From NCBI RefSeq assembly GCF_004011505.1, contig NZ_SAUN01000001.1:11455775-11519774 (forward strand): a stretch of DNA of 64,000 nt, in the 5' to 3' direction. The position numbers and the translations under genes are program-made. The notes below the pieces were generated by a model. The model saw only the letters and a program-made list of their open reading frames with translations, was not told the DNA's origin and searched no databases. Source of the stretch: Nonomuraea polychroma. Its GTDB lineage: Bacteria > Actinomycetota > Actinomycetes > Streptosporangiales > Streptosporangiaceae. Positions 15,162 to 24,407 of the stretch are shown piece by piece; the first letter of the stretch is position 1; each line of letters begins with the position of its first letter.

Positions 15162-17387
15162 GTGAGGGGAGAGGCCCGTTCGTACGCCGCGGCCCGCAAG
15201 GAGCGGACCGCGGACACCGACCGCTGGCTCAAGGATCTCTTCCGCACGGCGAGCGACGGCGACCAGGTTTCGTTGGTCGCCGTCGGCAGCCTCGGAAGGG
15301 GTGAGCTGGCCCCCGGCAGCGATCTCGACCTGGTCCTGCTGCACAACGGACGGCCCGATGTGGCCAGGATCGCCGACCGGATCTGGTATCCGGTCTGGGA
15401 CTCTGCGGTCAACCTCGACCACTCCGTACGCACGGTCGAAGAGGCCGTGGCCGTCGCCCGGCAGGACCTGAAGGCCGTGCTCGGCCTCATCCAGGCCCGG
15501 CACGTGGCCGGCGACCCCGAGCTCACCAGGAAGGCCAGGGAGGCGGTGCTCGCCGAGTGGCGGGCGGACTCCCGGCGCAGGCTCGGCGAGCTGCGTGACG
15601 CGGTCGACAAGCGGGCCGAGGTCAGCGGCGAGCTGGCCTTCCTCCTCGAACCTGATCTCAAGGACGGCCGCGGCGGGCTCCGCGACGTCCAAGCGATGCA
15701 GGCCGTCGCGGCGGCCTGGGTCGCCTCCGCGCCGGGACCCCGCGCGCGAGAGGCCTACGAATTCATTCTCGACGTACGGCACGCACTGCACGTCGTCACC
15801 GCCCGCGGCACCGACCGGCTGGTCCTGCAGGAGCAGGACGCCGTGGCCGGGTTGCTCGGCCTGCTCGACGCCGAGGCGCTCATGCGCAGGCTCGCCGAGG
15901 CGGGCCGCACGATCTCTCATGCCTTCGACGGCACCTGGCGCACCGTTGACAGACTTCTGTCAGGCCCCGCTCCCCGAGGTCGCCGCCCGCTGGCGGACGG
16001 CGTGGTCGAGCACGGCGGCGAAGTGGTGCTCGCCAGGGGGATCAACCCTCGCAAGGACCCCGTTCTCGTGTTGCGCGCGGCGGCCGCCGCGGCCGACTCC
16101 GGGCTGCCTCTCGCACCCGCGACGGTGTCCGTTCTCGCAGCTCAGTCGCCCCCCATGCCGGTGCCGTGGCCCGACGAGGCCCGCGACGCGCTGGTGTCGA
16201 TCCTCGGCGCCGGCCGCGCCGCCGTGCCCGTGTGGGAGGAGCTCGATCAGGCGGGCATCCTTGTCAAGCTGCTTCCTGACTGGGAGCGGGTGCGTCACCG
16301 TCCACAGCGTCACCCGATCCACCGCTTCACCGTCGACCGGCACCTCATCGAGGCCGCCGCGAACGCCGCCAGCCACACCCGCGAGGTCTCCCGTCCCGAC
16401 CTGCTGCTGATCGGGGCGCTCCTGCACGACATCGGCAAGGGCTGGCCCGGCGACCACTCGGCCACAGGCGAGGTCGTGGTACGCGACATCGCCACCCGCC
16501 TCGGCCTGCCCGCGCACGACGTGGACACGCTGGCCACGGTCGTACGCCACCACCTGCTGCTGCCCGAGACCGCCACCCGCAGGGATCTCGACGACCCGGT
16601 CACGATCGAGAAGGTCGCCGCCACCGTAGGCTCCCGGGAGGTCCTCGACCTGCTGGCCGCGCTGGCGGTCGCCGACGGTCACGCGACCGGGCCCGCCGCC
16701 TGGAACAGCTGGAAGGCCGGGCTGGTCGCCGACCTCGTACGCCGGGTGAGGTCCGTGCTGGCCGGCTCGCCGCCGCCCAAGCCGCCCACCCTGTCGCCGG
16801 AGCAGACCTCGCTGGCCAGGCACGGCGGCGGCGCCGTGCGTGTCAACGGGGGATCCGTCACGGTCGTCGCCCCTGACCGGGTGGGACTGCTCTGGAGCGC
16901 GGCCGGCGTGCTGTCCGCCCACCGGCTCATCGTGCGCTCCGCCTCGTCCGCCTCCGCGGGCTCCACGGCGGTGATCGAGTTCTCCGTCATCCCTGAGTAC
17001 GGCACCCCGCCCGACCCCGCCACACTGGAGTCCGATCTCCGTCTCGTCCTTGCTGGCCGTCTTGACATAGAGCAGCGGCTGGCCCGCCGTTCCCGTGCGG
17101 TGCGGCCGCCCCGCGTACCCGTGGCCCCACCTCGGGTGACGCTGGTCGACGACGCCTCCGCGACGGCCACCGTCGTGGAAGTCAGGGCCCATGACAGGCC
17201 GGGACTGCTGTGGCGCATCGGACGGGCGTTCGGCGAGTGCGGTCTTGACGTGCGAGCCGCTCGCGTAGAGACTCTCGGCGCGGAGGCGGTTGACGTCTTC
17301 TACGTCGTCGACCGCGCCGGTCGCCCCCTCAGCGACGACGCGCAGAGGGCACAAGTTCGCGATCAAGTGCTTGCTGCACTGCGATAA
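15162..17387 (+). CDS. glnD: PII nucleotidyltransferase / uridylyl-removing enzyme
   Basis: A 741-residue GlnD. The nucleotidyltransferase motif GSLGRGELAPGSDLD is at residues 42-56, the HD phosphohydrolase motif LLHDIGKGWPGDHS is near residue 420, and two C-terminal ACT domains begin near 565 (VVAPDRVGLLWSAAGVL) and 670 (VRAHDRPGLLWRIGRAF). In Streptomyces this enzyme adenylylates PII. The GTG start at 15162 is the first start after an in-frame stop. The protein is slightly shorter than proteobacterial GlnD. It completes the amtB-glnB-glnD operon, and a conservon kinase gene follows 133 bp downstream. Confidence 0.95.
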   Translation: MRGEARSYAAARKERTADTDRWLKDLFRTASDGDQVSLVAVGSLGRGELAPGSDLDLVLLHNGRPDVARIADRIWYPVWDSAVNLDHSVRTVEEAVAVARQDLKAVLGLIQARHVAGDPELTRKAREAVLAEWRADSRRRLGELRDAVDKRAEVSGELAFLLEPDLKDGRGGLRDVQAMQAVAAAWVASAPGPRAREAYEFILDVRHALHVVTARGTDRLVLQEQDAVAGLLGLLDAEALMRRLAEAGRTISHAFDGTWRTVDRLLSGPAPRGRRPLADGVVEHGGEVVLARGINPRKDPVLVLRAAAAAADSGLPLAPATVSVLAAQSPPMPVPWPDEARDALVSILGAGRAAVPVWEELDQAGILVKLLPDWERVRHRPQRHPIHRFTVDRHLIEAAANAASHTREVSRPDLLLIGALLHDIGKGWPGDHSATGEVVVRDIATRLGLPAHDVDTLATVVRHHLLLPETATRRDLDDPVTIEKVAATVGSREVLDLLAALAVADGHATGPAAWNSWKAGLVADLVRRVRSVLAGSPPPKPPTLSPEQTSLARHGGGAVRVNGGSVTVVAPDRVGLLWSAAGVLSAHRLIVRSASSASAGSTAVIEFSVIPEYGTPPDPATLESDLRLVLAGRLDIEQRLARRSRAVRPPRVPVAPPRVTLVDDASATATVVEVRAHDRPGLLWRIGRAFGECGLDVRAARVETLGAEAVDVFYVVDRAGRPLSDDAQRAQVRDQVLAALR

Positions 17388-17424
17388 CCAACAGCACACG
17401 ACTCCCGGTCACATTTGTAACGAT

Positions 17425-17441
17425 TGTGTCGGAATTGCCGG
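17425..17441 (+). promoter_or_regulatory. Shared conservon-upstream element (conservon 1)
   Basis: TGTGTCGGAATTGCCGG lies 79 bp before the conservon 1 start. Related sequences (TGTGTTCCAATTACCGG; TGTGCTCCAATTACC) lie upstream of conservons 2 and 3 at comparable distances. This may be a common promoter or operator element. The similarity was found by eye. Confidence 0.4.
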
Positions 17442-17520
17442 TTAAGTCGGTTGCTCGGATACCTTGTGGACGGCTTGAGGGCCCGTTGCCGAACGGGACG
17501 ATTGAGGGGTAGCGGAAGCA

Positions 17521-20352
17521 GTGACTACGGGGAACTCCGAGAGCGGCCTCGCCGCAGCGCGGGACCGCGGGAGGCGGCCGCTGCCACGCCTGGCCCTGCG
17601 CAACTGGCGCGTGCGGTGGCGTCTCACCGCGCTCATCCTTGTTCCCACCATTGCCGCCGTCGTGCTGGGCGGCACGCGCGTGGTGGAATCGGTGCAGAGC
17701 ATCGCGGAATACGACCGCACGGCCACCGCCGCCGAGGCGGCGGGACGCATCCGCGACCTGACCCAAGCGATCGGTCTGGAGCGTGACACCGGCGGCTGGA
17801 TCGGCGCCAGCCGCGCAATGCGCAGGACGCTCGCGCAGCCGCTCGCCCAGCGCAAGGCCGCCGTCGACAAGCTGGTCGCGACCGTCCGCAGCGACCTCGA
17901 CGCGATCGACGACTCCTACGGCGAGCGTGTGGTCAAGGCCGCCGAGGAGGCGCGGGGCGACCTGAGCCGGCTGGCGAGGATCAGGGCCGAGGGCCAGACC
18001 CGCACCATCGAGTACGACTTCCTCACCGACAGCCTGCTCAACCTGCACGACGAGCTGAGCCTCATGTCCGAGGACTCCCAGATCGCCGGCCAGTTCCGCG
18101 CGTTGAGCGCGCTCGCGAAGGCGAAGGAGGAGGTCTCCCGGCAGCGTGTCCTGCTGCTCCAGGCCTCCTACAACCCCGACGCCGTCGACGCCAAGACCGT
18201 CGAGCAGTTCATCGCGTCCAACGCGCGCCAGCTCGATGACATCTCCACCGTCGGCACCGAGGCCGGCGTCGACGCCGGCCTGGAACTGTCCAAGACGTTG
18301 ACGTCCAAGCCCGAGTACGTCGGCGTCCAGCTCACCAAGTCCCGCGCGATCACGCTGGCCAGCGGGCGGGCGCCCGGCGTCCGGATCACGCAGAACCTGA
18401 TCTCCGCCAAGGCCAGCCGCCAGGAGTGGTTCGAGAACAACGGCGTCGTCATCGACGTCTTCCACGACATCGAGCAGGACCTGGCCGGAAAGGTGAACCT
18501 GCGCGGCCAGGAGCTGCGCCAGGCCGAGATCCGCAACGCGATCATCGCGGGCGTGCTGATCCTCGCGCTGCTGGTGCTGGTCCTGCTGTTCACCGTGGCC
18601 ATCGCCCGGTCCATGGTCGCCCCGCTGCGCCGGTTGCGCACCGAAGCCCTGGAGATCGCCGGCTTCCGCCTGCCCGACGTGGTCCGCCAGCTGCGGGTCA
18701 ACGGCGACGCGGCGGTCGGCGACGTACGGCCGATCGAGATCGAGGGCAACGACGAGATCGGCGAAGTGGCGCGGGCCTTCGACCAGGTGCACCGGCAGGC
18801 CGTGCGCCTGGCGGGCGAGGAGGCCGAGCTGCGCGGCAACATCAGCTCGATGTTCGTCAACCTCTCGCGCCGCACCCAGACGCTGGTCGAGCGGCAGATC
18901 TCGCTGATCGACGGCCTGGAGAAGGGCGAGCAGGACGGCGCCCGGCTGGCCGACCTGTTCAAGCTCGACCACCTGGCCACCCGCATGCGCCGCAACTCCG
19001 AGAACCTCCTGGTCCTCGCCGGTCACGAGGCCACCCGCCGGCGCAGCCAGCCGGCCAAGCTGGTCGACGTCGTCCGCGCCGCGCTGTCGGAGGTCGAGGG
19101 CTACGAGCGCGTCCAGGTGCGGGTCCACCGTTCCACGTCGGTGCTCGGCAGCTGCGCCAACGACCTCGTCCACCTGGTCGCCGAGCTGGTCGAGAACGCC
19201 ATCCAGTTCTCCCCGAACACCTCTCACGTCATCGTCACGAGCAGCCTCATCGAGGGCGGCGGCGCGCTGCTGTCGGTGAGCGACACCGGCATCAGCATGA
19301 CCGAGGAGGAGCTGGCCGAGGCCAACCGCCGGCTGGCCGAGCCGCCGGTCGTGGACGTGTCGGTGTCGCGGCGCATGGGTCTGTTCGTGGTCGGCCGCCT
19401 CGCGCTGCGCCACGGCATCCGGGTGCAGCTCAGGAAGGGCGAGGGCGCCGGCCTGATCGCCATGGTGCTGCTGCCGCCCGCGCTGATCGCCGACGGCACG
19501 CAGCAGCCGTTGCCGCAGCGCCCGGCGTTCGGCGGTGGCACCGTGCCCACCCCCGCGTTCGGCACGCCGGGACCGCAGGCGCCGGCGAACGGGACGTTCC
19601 GGTCGTTCGGCAGTTTCGACTCCGTCGACCACGGCCCCGCCATGCCCGGCTCGCACGACGGCACGCCGCGGCACGCGTTCGGCTCGTTCGGCTCGGATCC
19701 CGCCCGCGGTGCGGTGTCCGGGTTCACCGCCGACACCGACGGGGGCTCCTACCGCAGGCAGCCGACCTCGTTCGACTCCGGGTCCTACTCGTCGTACCCG
19801 AGCGTGGGGTCCGCCCCGTCCGGTACTGGTGCGTTCCAGACGCCGCCGTCCTACGCCACGAACGACGTGCGCTTTCGCGGGGCGGGCGACCCGGCCCCGA
19901 CGCCGTCGGTCGAGGTGTCGCCGATGGAGCCGGAGCAGGAGGAGTACCTGCCGATCTTCGCGTCGGTGGAGTCCGCCTGGTTCCGCCGGCCGCCTGGTGA
20001 GCAGCCGAAGACGACGGGCGACGGTGGGGTCACTCCCGCGCAAGCCGTACCCTCTGGGGAGGAAGCGTGGCGAACGGCCGCAGACGCCGGATGGCGGGCG
20101 GCGGCCGCAGCCAGCGAACCCAGCCTCGGCGGCGTGACCGCCGCCGGGCTGCCGAAGCGCACCCCCAAGGCCAACCTGGTGCCGGGCACGGCGAGCCAGC
20201 CGGCGACGCCGGCTCAGCAGCCGCAGCAGCGGCAGGCGCCGGCGGCGCAGCCGGTCTCCGCGGACCGGGTACGCAGCCGGTTGGCCAGCTTCCAGCAGGG
20301 TGTGCGCCGCGGTCGCCAGGAACTTCGTGGACAGGAGGAACAGAGTGAGTAA
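17521..20352 (+). CDS. Conservon 1 sensor histidine kinase-like protein (CvnA)
   Basis: A 943-residue membrane kinase-like protein. After a basic N-terminus come TM1 (about residues 38-58), an extracellular nitrate/nitrite-sensor (NIT)-like helical domain (about 60-340), TM2 (about 341-365) and HAMP. The cytoplasmic LDHLATRMRR motif with candidate phospho-His484 follows, then an HATPase_c domain (about 550-660; N-box VENAIQFSPN). Its G1 box reads DTGIS, not DxGxG. A Gly/Ser/Phe-rich tail (660-943) carries EYLPIFASV (about 808), ANLVPGT and RLASFQQGVRRGR motifs shared with the other two kinases. The GTG start is followed by conserved NWRVRWRLTALILVPT. It heads a cvnABCD operon next to glnD. 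Confidence 0.9.
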   Translation: MTTGNSESGLAAARDRGRRPLPRLALRNWRVRWRLTALILVPTIAAVVLGGTRVVESVQSIAEYDRTATAAEAAGRIRDLTQAIGLERDTGGWIGASRAMRRTLAQPLAQRKAAVDKLVATVRSDLDAIDDSYGERVVKAAEEARGDLSRLARIRAEGQTRTIEYDFLTDSLLNLHDELSLMSEDSQIAGQFRALSALAKAKEEVSRQRVLLLQASYNPDAVDAKTVEQFIASNARQLDDISTVGTEAGVDAGLELSKTLTSKPEYVGVQLTKSRAITLASGRAPGVRITQNLISAKASRQEWFENNGVVIDVFHDIEQDLAGKVNLRGQELRQAEIRNAIIAGVLILALLVLVLLFTVAIARSMVAPLRRLRTEALEIAGFRLPDVVRQLRVNGDAAVGDVRPIEIEGNDEIGEVARAFDQVHRQAVRLAGEEAELRGNISSMFVNLSRRTQTLVERQISLIDGLEKGEQDGARLADLFKLDHLATRMRRNSENLLVLAGHEATRRRSQPAKLVDVVRAALSEVEGYERVQVRVHRSTSVLGSCANDLVHLVAELVENAIQFSPNTSHVIVTSSLIEGGGALLSVSDTGISMTEEELAEANRRLAEPPVVDVSVSRRMGLFVVGRLALRHGIRVQLRKGEGAGLIAMVLLPPALIADGTQQPLPQRPAFGGGTVPTPAFGTPGPQAPANGTFRSFGSFDSVDHGPAMPGSHDGTPRHAFGSFGSDPARGAVSGFTADTDGGSYRRQPTSFDSGSYSSYPSVGSAPSGTGAFQTPPSYATNDVRFRGAGDPAPTPSVEVSPMEPEQEEYLPIFASVESAWFRRPPGEQPKTTGDGGVTPAQAVPSGEEAWRTAADAGWRAAAAASEPSLGGVTAAGLPKRTPKANLVPGTASQPATPAQQPQQRQAPAAQPVSADRVRSRLASFQQGVRRGRQELRGQEEQSE

Positions 20353-20373
20353 GCGTCCCGCCGGGGAGGATGC

Positions 20374-20796
20374 GTGACAACCCTTAGCCATGAGGCGCAC
20401 AGGTTCGACTGGCTGATCACCGACTTCGTCCGCAACACGCCCGGAGTCGCGCATGCCGTCGTGGTCTCCGCGGACGGCCTGTGCCTGGCCGCCTCGGAAG
20501 GCTTCCCGCCGGACCGGGCGGACCAGCTGGCCGCCGTCTCCGCGGGCCTGCTGAGCCTCACCGTGGGCGCGTCCAGGGTGTTCGAGGGCGGCGCGGTGAC
20601 GCAGACCGTCGTCGAGATGCAGCGTGGACTGCTGCTGGTCATGGCCATCAGCGACGGCTCGGTGCTCACGGTGCTGGCGGGTCCTGATTGTGACATGGGG
20701 TTGGTGGCGTATCAGATGACGCTGCTGGTAGACAGAGCGGGACAAGCGCTGACGCCGGCCCTGCGCGCCGAACTCCAGGCAGCCAGGACGCGGTGA
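20374..20796 (+). CDS. Conservon 1 roadblock/LC7 protein (CvnB)
   Basis: A 140-residue roadblock/LC7-fold protein (VAHAVVVSADGLCLAASEGFP, then DCDMGLVAYQMTLLVDRAGQALTPALRAEL). Roadblock proteins act as partners or activators of small GTPases, here CvnD. The GTG start has GGGGAGGA just upstream and follows cvnA by 21 bp. It is cytosolic, with no membrane segment or signal. Assignment rests on fold-level motifs and the invariant A-B-C-D gene order. Confidence 0.92.
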   Translation: MTTLSHEAHRFDWLITDFVRNTPGVAHAVVVSADGLCLAASEGFPPDRADQLAAVSAGLLSLTVGASRVFEGGAVTQTVVEMQRGLLLVMAISDGSVLTVLAGPDCDMGLVAYQMTLLVDRAGQALTPALRAELQAARTR

Positions 20797-20822
20797 TGTG
20801 ATGGAACTGATGGGAGAGGGCC

Positions 20823-21185
20823 GTGTACGGCACTGACGGAATCGGGGAAGAAGAGCCCCTGTTCCGTCCTTACGCGGTGACCGGCGGCCGTTCCGAGCCG
20901 CGCTATCACCTCGCGATGGAGACGTTGGTCTCGTCGATGTCGATCCCGGACGCCGAGATGGCCCTGCTCACCCCCGAGCACGAGGCCATCATGCAGCTGT
21001 GCAGGACGTTCCGGTCGGTCGCCGAGATCTCGGCCCTACTCCGCGTCCCGCTGGGCGTGGCCAGGGTGCTTGTGGCGGACATGTCCGACGAAGGGCTTGT
21101 CCGCCTGCACCAGCCACGCCTCAGCCAGGGACAGCCAGACCTCAACATGCTCGAAAGGGTGCTCAGTGGACTACGCAGGCTCTAG
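20823..21185 (+). CDS. Conservon 1 DUF742 protein (CvnC)
   Basis: A 120-residue DUF742 protein. The conserved core RPYAVTGGRS begins near residue 17, and a winged-helix-like part follows (RSVAEISALLRVPLGVARVLVADMSDEGLVRLH). It ends LLERVLSGLRRL. The last 20 bp overlap the start of the GTPase gene, so translation is coupled. CvnC proteins are thought to bridge the kinase, roadblock protein and GTPase at the membrane. Confidence 0.92.
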   Translation: MYGTDGIGEEEPLFRPYAVTGGRSEPRYHLAMETLVSSMSIPDAEMALLTPEHEAIMQLCRTFRSVAEISALLRVPLGVARVLVADMSDEGLVRLHQPRLSQGQPDLNMLERVLSGLRRL

Positions 21186-21744
21186 CCCCGGGCTCACGTC
21201 GACGAAGATCGTCGTCGCCGGGGGATTCGGCGTGGGCAAGACGACGTTCGTGGGGGCGGTGTCCGAGATCCTCCCGCTCACCACGGAAGCCGTGATGACC
21301 GACGCGTCCGCGGGCATCGACGACCTCGGGATGACCCCGAACAAGCAGACCACGACCGTGGCCATGGACTTCGGCCGGGTCTCGCTGGACCGTGACCTGA
21401 TCCTGTACCTGTTCGGCACGCCTGGGCAGCACCGGTTCTGGTTCATGTGGGACGACCTGGTGCGGGGCGCGATCGGTGCGGTCGTGCTGACCGACACCCG
21501 CCGCCTGGCCGACAGCTTTCCCGCGATCGACTACTTCGAAGAGGCCAAGCTGCCCTTCGTGATCGGCATCAACGGGTGGGACGGCCAGTTCCTGCACTCC
21601 GACAATGAGGTCAGGGAGGCGCTCGCGCTCTCGCCGCATGTGCCGGTGGTGCGTACGGACGCCCGCGACCGGGAGTCGGTGAAGTCGACGCTGATCGCGC
21701 TGGTCGAGCACGTCGTCCGCCTGCGTGCCGCGCCCGTTCACTAG
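21166..21744 (+). CDS. Conservon 1 small GTPase (CvnD)
   Basis: A 192-residue MglA/Ras-like GTPase. G1 is GGFGVGKTT (about residues 19-27), the G3 region is LFGTPGQHRFWFMWDD, G4 is NGWD and an RTDAR segment lies near G5. Gln in GTPGQ fits the catalytic position. The GTG start lies inside cvnC (20-bp overlap). It is the output switch of the conservon; the nucleotide state is thought to be set by CvnA, CvnB and CvnC. Confidence 0.93.
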   Translation: MDYAGSSPGLTSTKIVVAGGFGVGKTTFVGAVSEILPLTTEAVMTDASAGIDDLGMTPNKQTTTVAMDFGRVSLDRDLILYLFGTPGQHRFWFMWDDLVRGAIGAVVLTDTRRLADSFPAIDYFEEAKLPFVIGINGWDGQFLHSDNEVREALALSPHVPVVRTDARDRESVKSTLIALVEHVVRLRAAPVH

Positions 21745-21784
21745 ACCTCCCGCTCCTCGCAGGCGGCAGTGGGCCGCGAGCTTG

Positions 21785-21811
21785 CCGGCGACGCTGGTCC
21801 AGTGTCGCCGG
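21785..21811. terminator. Hairpin between convergent cvnD1 and ABC permease genes
   Basis: CCGGCGAC (21785-21792) and GTCGCCGG (21804-21811) form an 8-bp stem with a short, partly paired loop in the 80-bp convergent gap. There is no T-run. It may serve both directions. Confidence 0.5.
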
Positions 21812-21824
21812 AGCCGTCCAAGCG

Positions 21825-22634
21825 CTACCGATCGAGGCGCTGGTAGAGGCGGACCGACAGGACGAAGAACACGGCGGTGATCGCCAGCGGCCAGAGCACC
21901 GCCATGAGCACCGCGTGCTGCGCCACCCACGAGTCCCCGCCCCACCCCGGATTGCCGAACAGCTCCCTGGCTGCCGCGACCGTTGACGACAGTGGGTTCC
22001 ACTCCGAGATCGCGCCCAACCAGCCCGGCATGGTGTCCGGGGCGACGAAGGCGTTCGACAGGAACCCGATCGGGAACTCCAGCGTCTGGATCGCCACCAC
22101 GCCGCCCGGATCCTTGGTCAGCAGCCCCAGGTAAATGCCGGCCCACAACAACGCGAAACGCAGGAGCAGCAGCAGGCACACCGCGCCCAGCGCGCCCGGC
22201 AACGTGGCCGGACGCCAGCCGACCGCCAGCCCACAGGCCAGCAGGCCGGCCAGGACCAGCACCGAATGCAGCAGATCGGCGATGGCACGGCCGACGAGCA
22301 CCGCCGAGGGCGCCATGGGCATCGAGCGGAAGCGGTCCGTGACACCTTTGGACGCGTCCGTGGTGACGGCGATCATGGTGGCGCTCAGGCCGAACAGCAT
22401 CGTCATGCCGTACATGCCTGGCATGAGGAACGCGAAGTAGTCCGCCCCTTCCGGCACCTTGACCGCGCCGCCGAACAGGTAGCCGAAGGCCAGCGTGATC
22501 ACCACGGGGAAGGCCACACCGAAGACCACCGTCATCGGCTGGTTCGCCCAGTGGATCAGGTCGCGCCGGGCGACCGTCCACCCGTCGGCCAGTGCCCACG
22601 CCAGCCGCCCTTCTTGCAGTGATGTGCCGGTCAT
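21825..22634 (-). CDS. ABC-2 type transporter permease
   Basis: A 269-residue membrane protein of the DrrB/ABC-2 family with six hydrophobic helices (for example PMTVVFGVAFPVVITLAFGYLFGG and the late LAITAVFFVLSVRLYQRL). It overlaps its partner ATPase gene by 4 bp (ATGA). With that ATPase and the divergent TetR gene it forms a typical regulated drug- or lipid-export cassette. Substrate unknown. Confidence 0.9.
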   Translation of the reverse strand: MTGTSLQEGRLAWALADGWTVARRDLIHWANQPMTVVFGVAFPVVITLAFGYLFGGAVKVPEGADYFAFLMPGMYGMTMLFGLSATMIAVTTDASKGVTDRFRSMPMAPSAVLVGRAIADLLHSVLVLAGLLACGLAVGWRPATLPGALGAVCLLLLLRFALLWAGIYLGLLTKDPGGVVAIQTLEFPIGFLSNAFVAPDTMPGWLGAISEWNPLSSTVAAARELFGNPGWGGDSWVAQHAVLMAVLWPLAITAVFFVLSVRLYQRLDR

Positions 22635-23569
22635 TTAGCGCTGCCTCCCTTGTTGGTGAGGTCGAGGAAGACTTCGTCCAGCGTCGGTCTGCGCAACGCG
22701 ACGTCCTCGGCCTCGATCCCGGCCGCCGCCAGCGCCGCCAGCACCTGCGTGAGTGCCTGCACCCGCTCGCTCACCGGCGCGGACACGTGCCTGGTGTCGT
22801 GATCGACCTCGGCCGGGCCCGACGCCGCCCGCCCGACGATTCCCGCGGCCTCCTCAAGCCGCCCGGGGTCGTGGATCACCACATCGAGCCGGTCGCCGCC
22901 GAGCTTGGACTTGAGTTCGTCGGGCGTGCCCTCGGCCACCACCCGGCCCGCGTCGATCACCGAGATCCGGTCCGCGAGCTGGTCGGCCTCCTCCAGGTAT
23001 TGCGTGGTCAGCAGCACGGTGGTGCCGCCGGACACCAGATCGCGGACCGTGCGCCAGATCTCCGCCCGGCTGCGCGGGTCGAGCCCGGTGGTCGGTTCGT
23101 CGAGGAAGAGCACCGGGGGTGCGAGGATCATGCTCGCCGCCAGGTCGAGCCGGCGGCGCATGCCGCCCGAATACTCCTTGACCGGGCCCGCGTGCTCCAG
23201 GCCGAAGCGTTCGAGCAGCTCCTCCGCCCGGGCCCGGGCCGCCGCCGCACCCAGGTGGTAGAGGCGGCCGAAGAGCTCCAGGTTCTGCCGCCCGGTCAGC
23301 AGCTCGTCCACGGCCGTGTGCTGGCCGACCAGGCCGATGTTGCGGCGTACCTGGCGAGGCTGGGTCACCACGTCGAAGCCGGCCACCTCCGCGCGGCCGC
23401 CCGAGGGGCGCAGGAGCGTGGTGAGGATGCGGACCGCCGTGGTCTTGCCCGCGCCGTTGGGGCCCAGGAGGCCGCAGACCGTGCCCCGGTCCACCCGCAG
23501 GTCGATGCCATCGAGTGCGGCCTGTCCGCCATACGTCTTGCGCAGTCCTTGCGCTGTCACCGCCGACAT
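22631..23569 (-). CDS. ABC transporter ATP-binding protein (DrrA-like)
   Basis: A 312-residue ATPase with Walker A GPNGAGKTT, signature YSGGMRRRLDLA, Walker B VLFLDEPTTGLDP and H-loop TTQYLEEAD. The C-terminal extension ends EDVALRRPTLDEVFLDLT, typical of daunorubicin-resistance ATPases. It is paired with the overlapping permease gene and divergent from a TetR regulator across a 58-bp gap full of CGTAC repeats. Confidence 0.93.
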   Translation of the reverse strand: MSAVTAQGLRKTYGGQAALDGIDLRVDRGTVCGLLGPNGAGKTTAVRILTTLLRPSGGRAEVAGFDVVTQPRQVRRNIGLVGQHTAVDELLTGRQNLELFGRLYHLGAAAARARAEELLERFGLEHAGPVKEYSGGMRRRLDLAASMILAPPVLFLDEPTTGLDPRSRAEIWRTVRDLVSGGTTVLLTTQYLEEADQLADRISVIDAGRVVAEGTPDELKSKLGGDRLDVVIHDPGRLEEAAGIVGRAASGPAEVDHDTRHVSAPVSERVQALTQVLAALAAAGIEAEDVALRRPTLDEVFLDLTNKGGSAK

Positions 23570-23572
23570 ACG

Positions 23573-23626
23573 CTGTACCGTACGCTATACGATTCACGCC
23601 GACAACCGTACGTTGTACCGTACGAA
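23573..23626. promoter_or_regulatory. CGTAC-rich TetR operator region
   Basis: Several GTACCGTACG/CGTACGTTGTAC elements with internal symmetry fill the gap between the divergent exporter and tetR genes. The repeated CGTACG and TATACG cores suggest two overlapping TetR dimer sites covering both promoters. Confidence 0.55.
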
Positions 23627-23627
23627 G

Positions 23628-24395
23628 GTGACCGTGGAATATTCGGGGAAGGGCGACCCGGCCCGCAGCCTTGCCCTGCTCTGGCGGACCAGCGAGCGGG
23701 CCAGCCGCAAGGGCAAGCCGGAGCTCAGCGTGGATCGCATCGTGCGTGCCGCCATCGAGGTCGCCGATGCCGAGGGGCTGCAGGCGCTGTCCATGCGGCG
23801 CGTCGCCGAGCGGCTGGGCGTGGGGACGATGTCGCTCTACACGTACGTGCCGGGCAAACCCGAGCTGTTCGACGTCATGCTCGACACGGTTTACGGCGAG
23901 ACCGCCAAGCCGGAGGACGTGCCGGGTGGCTGGCGGGGCAGGCTGGAGCAGATCGCCAGGGAGAACTGGGCCCTTTACCTGCGGCATCCGTGGCTGCTCC
24001 AGGTGGCGGCCAGCCGGCCGGTGCTCGGGCCGAACGTCACCGCCAAATACGACTACGAGCTGCGTGCCGTGGACGGCATCGGCCTGACGGATCTGGAGAT
24101 GGACTCGGTCATCACCCTGATCACCGGCTTCGTGCACGGGGCGGCCAGGGGCGCGGTCGAGGCCGCGCAGGCCGAGAGCCAGACGGGCATGACCGACGAG
24201 CAGTGGTGGGCCGCGCACGCGCCCTTCTTGAGCCGGATCGCCCACGCCGACCGCTTCCCGACGGCGAGCAGGGTAGGGCAGGCGGCCGGTGAGGCGCTCA
24301 ATGCCGCCTACAGCCCGGAACACGCCTTCGAGTTCGGCCTGCAGCGGGTCCTCGACGGCATCGAGGTCCTGGTGAACAGCCGCCGCCCGCGATGA
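23628..24395 (+). CDS. TetR-family regulator with TetR_C (tetracyclin-repressor-like) domain
   Basis: A 255-residue TetR protein. An N-terminal extension precedes the HTH (LSVDRIVRAAIEVADAEGLQALSMRRVAERLGVGTMSLYTYVPGKPELFD), then a long TetR_C-type ligand domain. The GTG at 23628 is the first in-frame start after the operator region; a second GTG two codons later is equally possible. It is divergent from the ABC exporter and likely represses it. Its 3' end is 12 bp from the converging opuAC-like gene. Confidence 0.88.
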   Translation: MTVEYSGKGDPARSLALLWRTSERASRKGKPELSVDRIVRAAIEVADAEGLQALSMRRVAERLGVGTMSLYTYVPGKPELFDVMLDTVYGETAKPEDVPGGWRGRLEQIARENWALYLRHPWLLQVAASRPVLGPNVTAKYDYELRAVDGIGLTDLEMDSVITLITGFVHGAARGAVEAAQAESQTGMTDEQWWAAHAPFLSRIAHADRFPTASRVGQAAGEALNAAYSPEHAFEFGLQRVLDGIEVLVNSRRPR

Positions 24396-24407
24396 CGTGG
24401 CCGAACC

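Noticed and set aside
17329..20745. An 1138-codon antisense frame across conservon 1
   Set aside because: No recognisable domain; composition mirrors third-position GC of cvnA on the other strand.
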